This document shows positions 16,536 through 23,603 of a stretch of 64,000 nucleotides of DNA, in pieces. Each line of letters begins with the position of its first letter. The first letter of the stretch is position 1. A program made the position numbers and the translations under genes. The stretch comes from Sulfurimonas sp. HSL-3221 (GTDB lineage Bacteria; Campylobacterota; Campylobacteria; Campylobacterales; Sulfurimonadaceae): positions 1,488,001-1,552,000 of the forward strand of contig NZ_CP087998.1 of assembly GCF_021044585.1 (NCBI RefSeq), in the 5' to 3' direction. Below the pieces are notes generated by a model that did no database searches, was not told where the DNA came from, and saw nothing but the letters and a program-made list of their open reading frames with translations.

Positions 16536-17270
16536 TTATACCTCGTACGGCGTCGGGAGCGGCGGATTTGTGTCGAAGGCCCGGGCCAGCGCCTCGGTCA
16601 CCTTCGTTTTAAGTTTCCCGGCTGCGACGGGGTGGAGGAACCGCGCCCCCTCCTCGCTCATCTGCTGCCGCAGCCCCGGGTCGTAGATGTAGGCGCGCTC
16701 CTTGCCGATCTTCGCGCTCTGATCGAAAATGGACTTGGCGTAAGCGAGGATATTGGGGTGGTGGCGGTCGAAGCGGTTGCCCCAGGCAAAAAAGACGAAC
16801 TTGCCGCTGAGACGGATGTTCCTGACGTCGTGGTAGTTGAGCTCGCGGCTGAAACGGGTCAGCTGGAACGAGGGGAGCTTTTCGATGTCCTCGTTGAAGG
16901 TCTCCAGCACCGAGGTCGGTTCGATGTCGGGGCGGTTGTAGTTGAAGAGGTACTTCACCTCGATCAGTTTCCCCTCGAAACCGTGGATGCGCGACTGGAA
17001 GATGTCCATCAGCTTGTTGAACTGCAGCGGCGTATAGCTGCCGTCAAAGGCGTACCCCTGCTCCGCCAACGGCGAATCGACGTTGTACCCCTCCGGCGCC
17101 ATGGCGGGATTGTAGAGGAAGATCGTCCCCGCGACGGTTTTGTTCTTTTTCTTGAGCAGGCGCGGCAGGTCCTCCGCGGTGATCGCCTCGTCCGGGGCAT
17201 TAAAGTAGAGGTAGTGTTCGACGAGGTACTCCAGGTCGTACTCGGTTGCGAATTTTCCGAAAGCTTGCAT
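16536..17270 (-). CDS. Unknown soluble protein
   Basis: A 244-residue soluble protein, not recognised. It starts MQAFGKFATEYDLEYLVEHY, has no signal peptide, and includes VAGTIFLYNPAMAPEGY and KFVFFAWGNRFDRHHPNILA. The latter is reminiscent of the DUF1643 family (proteins that give NP...GNP/WG signatures), but the match is not strong enough to claim. A Tyr/Phe-rich composition and the RHHP motif may help a profile search. Confidence 0.7.
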   Translation of the reverse strand: MQAFGKFATEYDLEYLVEHYLYFNAPDEAITAEDLPRLLKKKNKTVAGTIFLYNPAMAPEGYNVDSPLAEQGYAFDGSYTPLQFNKLMDIFQSRIHGFEGKLIEVKYLFNYNRPDIEPTSVLETFNEDIEKLPSFQLTRFSRELNYHDVRNIRLSGKFVFFAWGNRFDRHHPNILAYAKSIFDQSAKIGKERAYIYDPGLRQQMSEEGARFLHPVAAGKLKTKVTEALARAFDTNPPLPTPYEV

Positions 17271-17437
17271 GGTATTGGGCCTTTAGAGCATTTAGCGGAT
17301 TTTACAGTAATTCGCCGCGAATGGAAAACCCCCGTTTTGCCCAGCCCGCCCCGGCGTTGGAGCGTAAAGTGCAATACACCCCAAAACGCGCAGGCGATCG
17401 GCGTGGCCGAACTCCATCCTAACACCAAAGGAAACCA

Positions 17438-17833
17438 ATGAAAGCATTGACACAAAACATGATGACGAGCGGGGCACGCTTTGTCGAGTTGCTCGACAAG
17501 AGCGGTCTCAAGCCCAAAGCGGCGTTCTGGATCTACAACCCGGAACAAGATGCATGGCAGCTGCTGGTCGGGCACGTCGACACCATCGATGACGCCGCAT
17601 TCGATGCGGCGGTCGCGGAGCTCATGGCCCTGCACGATACGGAACTTCCCGAACTTGCCCTCACCGACATCGGCCTCGCCTTCGACGACGCGCCGATCCT
17701 CGAACTGCTCAACTCCGTCGTCAATACCGGCGACGAGATCCTGGGCATCAACTTCTCCCGCGAAGAGATCAACGGCGTCGTCATCGACGGCGTCTTCCTC
17801 TACCGCATGAACATCACCGAACCGGTTTTCTAA
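17438..17833 (+). CDS. Unknown soluble protein
   Basis: A 131-residue acidic protein with AAAGGA five bases before its start. It contains AAFWIYNPEQDAWQLLVGHVD and an Asp/Ala-rich helical middle. No signal peptide, membrane segment or known motif. The first half looks like a small alpha/beta sensor or effector domain found in phage- or toxin-linked proteins, but this is only an impression. Neighbours (an unknown gene and an AMMECR1 fusion) do not indicate a role. Confidence 0.7.
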   Translation: MKALTQNMMTSGARFVELLDKSGLKPKAAFWIYNPEQDAWQLLVGHVDTIDDAAFDAAVAELMALHDTELPELALTDIGLAFDDAPILELLNSVVNTGDEILGINFSREEINGVVIDGVFLYRMNITEPVF

Positions 17834-17854
17834 CCGTTCCCGCGCCGGCGGAGG

Positions 17855-18853
17855 CTAGCGCATCACCACCGGATCGGGGGAGGCGTGGTGCATGAGCATC
17901 CGCCATCCCCCCTCTTCCTGCTTATAGACGTTCGTCGTCAGCGCCACCCCGGCCAGCTGGCTGCCGACGAAGATGCGTTCGCGCAGCGTATGGACGCTGA
18001 GCTGCGCGTCCCCCGTACGCTGGACCTCTTCAAGTTCAAAACGCATGATGGGCTGCCCCGAGAGCATCTCGCGCCAGCTCCGGTTGACCGCGGCGCTCCC
18101 CTGGATGCGCTCCCCGCCGGGGTGAATGCAGACGACGGCATCGTCATCGGCCCATACGCCCAGCATCGCGTCCAGGTCCCCGTACTCCAACGCCCGGTAG
18201 AAGCCCGCCTCAGCGTCCTGGGCGGTCGCATAGGAGGCCGCGGGTGCCGGTTCGGCAGCCGCCGCATCCTCGGGAAGCGCCTCCTCGTCGTCCAGCGCCC
18301 TGTCCTCGAAACGCTCGACCTGATAGATATAGATCCGGGGATGATGGTCGAGCGCGAAGCCTCTGATGCCCGCCTTGACGCCCAGCTGACCGAAGAAGTG
18401 GTCAAAGCTCGGGAACTCCTCCCACACCTGGGGCAGGAAGGTCGCGCTGCGGTCTTCCTGCTGCAAGATCACCCCGTCTATTCCGGGTCGTATTTTCGTT
18501 TTAAGATCCTCCGCGTCGCTGTACTCCAGCTCTTCGGGAAGGCCCAGCAGCGAGATCTCGATGCTGCAATAGGGGTACTCGCTCTCGCTCAGCGGGAAAA
18601 AACGTTTGTCACTGAAGGCCGCGGCCTTGGCATTGTAAATGACGTCGTCGAAGAGGGTGGCGTGGGGCAGAAGCGAGCCGATACAGCCGCGCAGCGAATC
18701 GCCGTCGATGTTGATCGTCACGAACGTCGCGCGCTGCTCGGAGAGCTGCGGAAACTGCTCCATCAGTATCTCTTTTGAAAAACTGAACGGTTTTCCGAAT
18801 CTCTCCTCGATCGCCGCGCGGGCGAGTTTGAGTAGTATGTCTTGCAAGGTCAT
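17855..18853 (-). CDS. AMMECR1 domain fused to a SnoaL/NTF2-like domain
   Basis: A 332-residue two-domain protein. Residues 1-185 are an AMMECR1 domain, with the hallmark LRGCIGSL, then AFSDKRFFPLSESEYPYCSIEISLL and DGVILQQEDRSATFLPQVWEE. AMMECR1 proteins (the A protein of the AmmeMemoRadiSam set) have no firmly known reaction. An Ala/Glu/Pro linker (about 190-210) leads to a SnoaL/NTF2-like domain (about 212-332) with AGFYRALEYGDLDAMLGVWADD and HPGG. No Memo or radical-SAM partner is in the window. The fusion is the unusual point. Confidence 0.88.
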   Translation of the reverse strand: MTLQDILLKLARAAIEERFGKPFSFSKEILMEQFPQLSEQRATFVTINIDGDSLRGCIGSLLPHATLFDDVIYNAKAAAFSDKRFFPLSESEYPYCSIEISLLGLPEELEYSDAEDLKTKIRPGIDGVILQQEDRSATFLPQVWEEFPSFDHFFGQLGVKAGIRGFALDHHPRIYIYQVERFEDRALDDEEALPEDAAAAEPAPAASYATAQDAEAGFYRALEYGDLDAMLGVWADDDAVVCIHPGGERIQGSAAVNRSWREMLSGQPIMRFELEEVQRTGDAQLSVHTLRERIFVGSQLAGVALTTNVYKQEEGGWRMLMHHASPDPVVMR

Positions 18854-19030
18854 GATATCTTTTCCTTTAGGCGATTATTTCTCCCTTACAATTTCTGTTC
18901 CTCCCGGAGCAAACGGAGGGTTTCGAAAAACGGCAGAGGTCAGCATGAACGGGCATTGCATTACAATGGGTGAGTAGGTCTGCGACACGCACCGGAGGCC
19001 GCACCATCTTTACATATGACAGGAGGACAG

Positions 19031-19621
19031 ATGCGCGTAAAAATCACCGGCATCACCAATCTCGAGGATGCGCTCGCCGCCGTGGACGAAGGCGCCGACG
19101 CCATCGACTTTATCTTTTTCCAGGGCTCCCGGCGCTTCATCACTCCCGAGGCGGCCTTCAAGATCGTCGAACAGCTGCCCCCCTTCGTCGAGAAGGTCGG
19201 CATCTTCGTCGACAGCGATGCCAAGTTCATCAACAAGGCGATCGCGCTGAGCGGCATTACCCTCGCCCAGATCCACTTCGAGGCGACGGACGCCCTGTAC
19301 GGCTCCCTTGTCGCGCCGCACCTGCGCGTCGTGCGCGCGCAGCGCGAGACCGATATCGACTACCTCGCCGACCGCTACCGCATCGTCGACGTTTTCGGCG
19401 CGAACACGCTCAAAGCGGACGGCAGCCTGGATCTCAGTTGGTTTGATGGAAAAGAGTGCTCGAAGATCATCCTCTCGGGCAATCTGACGCCCGAAAACGT
19501 CGAGCAGGCCCTCCCCTACGGTTTTTACGGCGTCGACGTCAGCACCGCGGTCGAGAGCGAACCGGGCAAAAAGGACCGCGAAAAGATGCGGGCCTTTATC
19601 CGCGCCGCCAAGCAGTGCTAA
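19031..19621 (+). CDS. trpF: TrpF-like phosphoribosylanthranilate isomerase, catalytic Cys missing
   Basis: A 196-residue (beta/alpha)8 protein clearly of the TrpF family: ITNLEDALAAVDEGADAI, QLPPFVEKVGIFVDS, SKIILSGNLTPENVEQAL and GVDVSTAVESEPGKKD. However, the N-terminal KICGIT is KITGIT, so the Cys that serves as general base is Thr. The GFVFY..SPRYI motif has become DFIFFQGSRRFI, and the glycine-rich GG.GK loop is lost (VFGANTLKADG). The phosphate-binding C-terminal part is kept. It may be a duplicate that has lost or changed activity rather than the pathway enzyme. ATG 19031 follows AGGAGG by four bases. Confidence 0.85.
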   Translation: MRVKITGITNLEDALAAVDEGADAIDFIFFQGSRRFITPEAAFKIVEQLPPFVEKVGIFVDSDAKFINKAIALSGITLAQIHFEATDALYGSLVAPHLRVVRAQRETDIDYLADRYRIVDVFGANTLKADGSLDLSWFDGKECSKIILSGNLTPENVEQALPYGFYGVDVSTAVESEPGKKDREKMRAFIRAAKQC

Positions 19622-19631
19622 GCGGGCGCGT

Positions 19632-20207
19632 TTACGCCTGCAGCAGCCACTCTTTGCGCGCGGGGGCGAGCTCCTCGAGCGTGTGCCAGACGGTGGGGTA
19701 GTCGCCGATCTGCGCGATCATCCCGTTGAAGATGTGGTAGGCCATGCCGTCTCCGGCTTCATTTTGCGCCTCGCTCCTTGCCTTCTGCAGTACTTCCTGG
19801 GGATCGAACGTTCTGACAAAGCGCGTCTCTACCGGCATCCCCGTATGGTTCGCGACGGTGGCGATGATGACGTTGTACTTGTCCATTTTCAGCAATGCAT
19901 TCAGGGATTCGTACATTTTTGGGTCAGTAATGTCGTAGTGTGTCGTAAAGATGTAGTTGTCGTCTTTGTTCAGACGGAACTGGACAATACAGACCCCGAT
20001 GGTCTTGCCGTCATAGGGCATCAGCAGAAATGTCGGTTTGAAGTCGCACTCCAGCTCGGGGGCGTCTAGCAGCGCCTCCGCCCCGTCGCTGAGACGCAGC
20101 AGGATCATGGGCTCGTCGTTTTCGATTCCCAGAGGGAGGGCATCGCCCGGGTCCATGGCGAGGATGGCTTGTTGTACTTCTGCTGGCAGTTCATGGTTGA
20201 AAATCAT
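19632..20207 (-). CDS. Unknown soluble protein
   Basis: A 191-residue protein with AAAGGA eight bases before its start. It contains KPTFLLMPYDGKTIGVCIVQF and NYIFTTHYDITDPKMYESLNAL, an alpha/beta pattern, and ends with WHTLEELAPARKEWLLQA. No signal peptide, membrane helix or motif that I recognise. It is convergent with the TrpF-like gene. Confidence 0.7.
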   Translation of the reverse strand: MIFNHELPAEVQQAILAMDPGDALPLGIENDEPMILLRLSDGAEALLDAPELECDFKPTFLLMPYDGKTIGVCIVQFRLNKDDNYIFTTHYDITDPKMYESLNALLKMDKYNVIIATVANHTGMPVETRFVRTFDPQEVLQKARSEAQNEAGDGMAYHIFNGMIAQIGDYPTVWHTLEELAPARKEWLLQA

Positions 20208-20332
20208 AGGTCGGTTCCTTTGTGGTTTTCCCCGGACCTACATTTTTTGTTCTTCCACGCACAAAACGGCGCCGAATGTCGCGCCCGTTTCCTGCATTTC
20301 GACACGGATGAAAGCACGCAAAAGGAGTCCAT

Positions 20333-20692
20333 GTGCCAAGAGGGACGATCATAACGCTGCAGGAAGTGCAGAACGTTTTTTTCGAAAGAGACATCCATGA
20401 GTTCGACACGGAGAAGATCGCCGAACTCTACTACCTCATCGACGATCACGGCTACGTCTGCCTGCGCGACCCGGAGCGTGTGTGGGCGCCCAACATGGAT
20501 GAGGACGACGAACGGATGGCCTGCAACGAGATCGCCGACATCCTGGAGCTGGACCACTCCATCATCGAGGAGTACTACATGGTCATCGTGGCCGCCGTCC
20601 AGGCCGCCTGCGAGCGGTTCACCGACATGACGATGAGGGAGAAGGTCCCCTTTTACATCGTGGCGCTGCACGCGCTGCTGCCGGAAGCGTAA
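20333..20692 (+). CDS. Unknown small acidic protein
   Basis: A 119-residue protein rich in Asp and Glu. The start is GTG at 20333, five bases after AAAGGAG; an ATG two bases earlier is in another frame and stops at once. Sequence includes EKIAELYYLIDDHGYVCLRD and WAPNMDEDDERMACNEIADI. No membrane or export signal. Function unknown. Confidence 0.7.
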   Translation: MPRGTIITLQEVQNVFFERDIHEFDTEKIAELYYLIDDHGYVCLRDPERVWAPNMDEDDERMACNEIADILELDHSIIEEYYMVIVAAVQAACERFTDMTMREKVPFYIVALHALLPEA

Positions 20693-20695
20693 TAC

Positions 20696-20716
20696 CCTCC
20701 CCGGCAGTCGGGGAGG
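20696..20716 (+). terminator. Hairpin after the 20.3-kb gene
   Basis: A perfect 8-bp stem CCTCCCCG / CGGGGAGG with a 5-nt loop begins three bases after the stop codon. It is followed by G-rich sequence, not T's, so its termination strength is uncertain. Confidence 0.45.
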
Positions 20717-20766
20717 CGGGGGGCTTGGTCAGAGGGGTGTAGAGGTTGCGGGCTTCGGCGCGCTTG

Positions 20767-20952
20767 TCAGTGCTGCAGGTTCTGCCAGGAGACGGGGTTG
20801 TGGAAATCCAGCCCGCTGCGTTGCCACTGGGCGCGTTCGCTGTTTCTGGAGTGGAGGAGCCCCTCGATGAGTTTGTATTTCAGACCGGTGACGGTGCTGG
20901 TCAGTTCTTTGCCTTCACTCAATGCCTTGAGTGTCTCTTCTTTCGTGTCCAT
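20767..20952 (-). CDS. Small conserved-looking protein, 61 residues
   Basis: A 61-residue protein, MDTKEETLKALSEGKELTST then a Trp/His-rich end (AQWQRSGLDFHNPVSWQNLQ). AAAGGA is placed five bases before the ATG, supporting translation. It contains no signal peptide. It lies downstream of the cold-shock gene on the same strand. The function is unknown. Confidence 0.55.
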   Translation of the reverse strand: MDTKEETLKALSEGKELTSTVTGLKYKLIEGLLHSRNSERAQWQRSGLDFHNPVSWQNLQH

Positions 20953-21010
20953 CAGGGTCCTTTAGTCGCTCTATAAAAGAGCAGTGCTCTCTTAATCAAA
21001 CGCCTGGAAC

Positions 21011-21026
21011 GGCGGAAAGCTCCGCC
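21011..21026 (-). terminator. Hairpin after the cold-shock gene
   Basis: A 6-bp stem GGCGGA / TCCGCC with a 4-nt loop, 9 bp after the cold-shock gene stop on the minus strand. No strong T-run follows. Confidence 0.45.
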
Positions 21027-21034
21027 GCTCGGAA

Positions 21035-21253
21035 TTACAGGGCGGTAACGTTCTCCGCCTGCGGGCCTTTCTGCCCCTGGCCGATCTCAAAGGTCACTTC
21101 CTGACCCTCGTTGAGCTCGACACGGCCGTAGCCGCTTCTGTTGACCTGGCGGAAGTGTACAAATACGTCGTCGCCGCCTTCATTCGGGGCGATAAACCCA
21201 AAGCCTTTTTCGCTGTTGAACCATTTAACGGTTCCGTGTTTAAGATCTGCCAT
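21035..21253 (-). CDS. Cold-shock domain protein
   Basis: A 72-residue CspA-type single-strand nucleic-acid binder. RNP1 is seen as KGFGFIAP and RNP2 as VFVHF, in the order [20 protein letters not shown]. The middle loop ([19 protein letters not shown]) differs somewhat from the typical HFSAI..GFKTL. AAGAAGG precedes the ATG at 21253; upstream in-frame Met are not supported. The leader of such genes often folds, but I saw no certain structure. Confidence 0.95.
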   Translation of the reverse strand: MADLKHGTVKWFNSEKGFGFIAPNEGGDDVFVHFRQVNRSGYGRVELNEGQEVTFEIGQGQKGPQAENVTAL

Positions 21254-21556
21254 TGCAAAACCTTCTTGTTGGAGTGTTGTCAAAATATAATGCGGAGTAA
21301 AACGAGGAATAGAAAATACTGAGGAACGCTTCAATAATCACAAACCAAGATGAAACTCTAGATCATCTTTCAATGCCTTAATTATACCTGAAACATTCAA
21401 AAGTAGCAAGCGAATGCCAAAGGAATTTCCGCGGGTATGGCGGCGGTCTCATTGGGTTGCAAGGCGCCCGGCCGTGCGATGAGATTCATTTTTGCACATT
21501 AAAAGAGCTTATGCAACAAAAACAGAAGAACACCAATGCAACAAGGAGCAAAAGTA

Positions 21557-22162
21557 ATGGCATTCGAACTGATGAAACTGCCTTTTGAAGAGGCGGCACT
21601 GGAACCGATGATCTCCGCGGAGACGATTCAGTACCACTACGGCAAGCACCACCAGGGCTACGTGAACAATCTCAACAAGCTGATCGAAGGCGGCAAATAC
21701 GCGGACGCGTCGCTGCTCGACATTATCCGCAAATCCAAGGGCCCCACGTTCAACAATGCCGCGCAGGTCTTCAACCACGACTTCTACTGGTACGGCCTGA
21801 GCACGGAGAAGACTTCTCCTTCCACGGTGCTCATGGACAAGATCGAGCACGACCATGGCTCCATGGAGGATTTCAAAGACGCCTTCCTCAACGCCGCCGC
21901 AAGCCTCTTCGGCTCCGGCTGGGTCTGGCTCGTCAACCAAAACGGCAGCCTCGCCATCAAGAAGTACAGCAATGCCGAAACACCGATCAAAGACGGCCTG
22001 CGCCCCCTGCTCGTCTGCGACGTCTGGGAACACGCCTACTACATCGACCAGCGCAACAACCGCGCGGCCTACCTGGAAAACTGGTGGAAGCTCATCAACT
22101 GGAAGTTCGTCTCCGACAACTGGGCAGCCAAAGAAGACGACCCGATTATCGGGTACAACTAA
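21557..22162 (+). CDS. sodB: Superoxide dismutase (Fe/Mn type)
   Basis: A 201-residue iron-type superoxide dismutase. Metal ligands are seen in YHYGKHHQGYVNNL (first His), FNHDFYWYGLS (second His), and DVWEHAYYIDQ (Asp and His). The GSGWVWLV segment and the FNNAAQVFNHDFYW residues are typical of FeSOD. I start at 21557 because AAGGAG lies eight bases upstream. It probably protects nitrogenase and other oxygen-labile enzymes in a microaerobe. A degenerate fragment of a second sod-like sequence occurs at 33.4 kb. Confidence 0.96.
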   Translation: MAFELMKLPFEEAALEPMISAETIQYHYGKHHQGYVNNLNKLIEGGKYADASLLDIIRKSKGPTFNNAAQVFNHDFYWYGLSTEKTSPSTVLMDKIEHDHGSMEDFKDAFLNAAASLFGSGWVWLVNQNGSLAIKKYSNAETPIKDGLRPLLVCDVWEHAYYIDQRNNRAAYLENWWKLINWKFVSDNWAAKEDDPIIGYN

Positions 22163-22246
22163 GCAGCCTTCATTTTTTCCGGGCCTCTGCAGTGTGCAGA
22201 GGTCAAATAGTCCACACCCCTCCCCTCTGACTCCGTACCGATTACA

Positions 22247-22900
22247 CTATTCCGTTTCCTGACCTTCAAGCCACGTTTCGACCTCGTCGACAAAGAACCC
22301 CTCAGCGCCGTCGAGCACATGGTTCGCGCCGTCGATGCCGTACTGTTTATAGTTCGGTCCGACAAGTTTTCTTCGCGTCGCGGCGAACCCTTCGTCCTCC
22401 CCGTTCGCCCTGCCCCAGACGTCCAGCACGCTCACGTTGATCTTCGGCATGTTGTCGTTGCAGGAGATCACTTTGCTGCCGTTGCCCCGGCACCCCACGG
22501 CGATGTAGCCGTCAACGGATGTATCGGGGTGCGAAACAAGGTAGCTCGAGGTCATCCCCGCCCCCAGCGAGTGCCCCATGAGGTAGATCGTCTTCACCCC
22601 ATGCTCTTTCAAATAGACGATGGCCTGGTCGATCATGGCGTTTACACGCGGCTGCTCCGCCTCGTACCCTTCGTAGTCCTCGTGGTTCGTCGGCATCTGC
22701 AAGGAGAGGGTATGGAAATCCAGGTCTTCGTTCAGCGCCTTTCGCAACGGCCCGACGACTTTGAAATCGGGATGCATCCCCTTGCCGTGCGCGAGAATAA
22801 TGCCTTTGTCGCTACTGCCTTCGAGGTAGAGTGCTTTTTCGGGCAGGGTGACGGCCAGTAGTGAAATGGGAACAAGTGCGGTCAGCAGCAGTCGATGCAT
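22247..22900 (-). CDS. Exported alpha/beta-hydrolase (DUF3530-like)
   Basis: A 217-residue alpha/beta-hydrolase with an N-terminal signal (MHRLLLTALVPISLLAV). The nucleophile elbow is GHSLGAGM, and the early GIILAHGKGMHPDF loop can form the oxyanion hole. A late Asp and the His of GANHVLDG complete a plausible triad. It resembles the DUF3530 group of periplasmic hydrolases. The substrate is unknown. The 700-bp region upstream of its start holds copies of the dispersed repeat element. Confidence 0.85.
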   Translation of the reverse strand: MHRLLLTALVPISLLAVTLPEKALYLEGSSDKGIILAHGKGMHPDFKVVGPLRKALNEDLDFHTLSLQMPTNHEDYEGYEAEQPRVNAMIDQAIVYLKEHGVKTIYLMGHSLGAGMTSSYLVSHPDTSVDGYIAVGCRGNGSKVISCNDNMPKINVSVLDVWGRANGEDEGFAATRRKLVGPNYKQYGIDGANHVLDGAEGFFVDEVETWLEGQETE

Positions 22901-22986
22901 GAATGTATCCTTTTTTCAGACAAGGATAAACCATGAGTATAAATTCTGCGTAAAAATCGTCAATATACGCTTTACGAAATCCATAG

Positions 22987-23186
22987 AGCTTCGACACGTC
23001 GAAGCGCATCAATCAAATCAGGAATTGGCCTGTTCCATTCTTTTCTTTTTCATAAGAAAAGAACCAAAAGAAAATCGTCGTTGCGCGAATCGCTCGCTGC
23101 TCCCGGCTTTGGGCCTCCACAGCGGCTTTCAAGGCACGCTTAACGACACTTAGCCTATCGATTTATGCGCTTCGGAAACCGACGCT
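22987..23186 (+). repeat. Dispersed element copy A1 (internal deletion)
   Basis: Starts with the hairpin end AGCTTCGACACGTCGAAGC and ends with the partner end. Module 1 and the first A/T hairpin are missing between TTGGCC (near 23030) and the second A/T hairpin; module 2 is intact (about 23078-23147). It lies in the divergent region between the hydrolase and ABC-F genes. Open frames across it are short and follow the repeat, so I do not annotate them as genes. Confidence 0.9.
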
Positions 23187-23200
23187 AATGTGAAAAAAAG

Positions 23201-23514
23201 AGCTTCGACATGTCGAAGCGCATTCAATCAAATTAGAGTTGGCCTTGAGCGCTCCTTGAAAGCCACCCTGAAGGCATAAAGCCGAGAAAGGGTGAGCGAT
23301 TCGCGAAAGGCCGCTTTTTGTGCTACTTTTTCTAAAAAAGTGGCAAAGAGAAGACATGTCTTCTTTCCTTTCTTTTTACAAAGAAACGAAACCAAAGAAA
23401 ATCGTCGTCGCGCGAATCGCTCGCTGCTCCCGGCTTTTGGCCTCCGCAGCGGCTTTCAAGGCACGCGCGCCGACCAACTGCCGATTGATTTGATGCGCTT
23501 CGATCATCGAAGCT
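23201..23514 (+). repeat. Dispersed element copy A2 (full length)
   Basis: A 314-bp copy with both modules. Module 1 inner stem is ACCCT / AGGGT, different from ATCCC / GGGAT in other copies but still paired. Module 2 has GCTGC / GCAGC. Its outer stem is partly degenerate (GTCGG.. / ..GACGAC). It stands 14 bp after A1 in the same orientation. Confidence 0.92.
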
Positions 23515-23526
23515 AATTGAGAAAAG

Positions 23527-23540
23527 AGCTTCGACAAGTC
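23527..23540 (+). repeat. Start of a third element copy (remnant)
   Basis: AGCTTCGACAAGTCG matches the first 14-15 bases of the element end and stops abruptly before the ABC-F promoter region, 12 bp after copy A2. It suggests a third tandem copy lost or never completed. Confidence 0.6.
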
Positions 23541-23603
23541 GTTTTCCCCAGCGGTAGCAACCTGTTATAATACGCGAAATTCTTCACCCGTCCAAAGAGT
23601 CCC

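Noticed and set aside
23201-23514. Integron attC site array
   Set aside because: Modules are palindromic and about attC size, but no GTTRRRY/RYYYAAC core pair flanks gene cassettes in a consistent order, no integrase is in the window, and the elements are inverted pairs.
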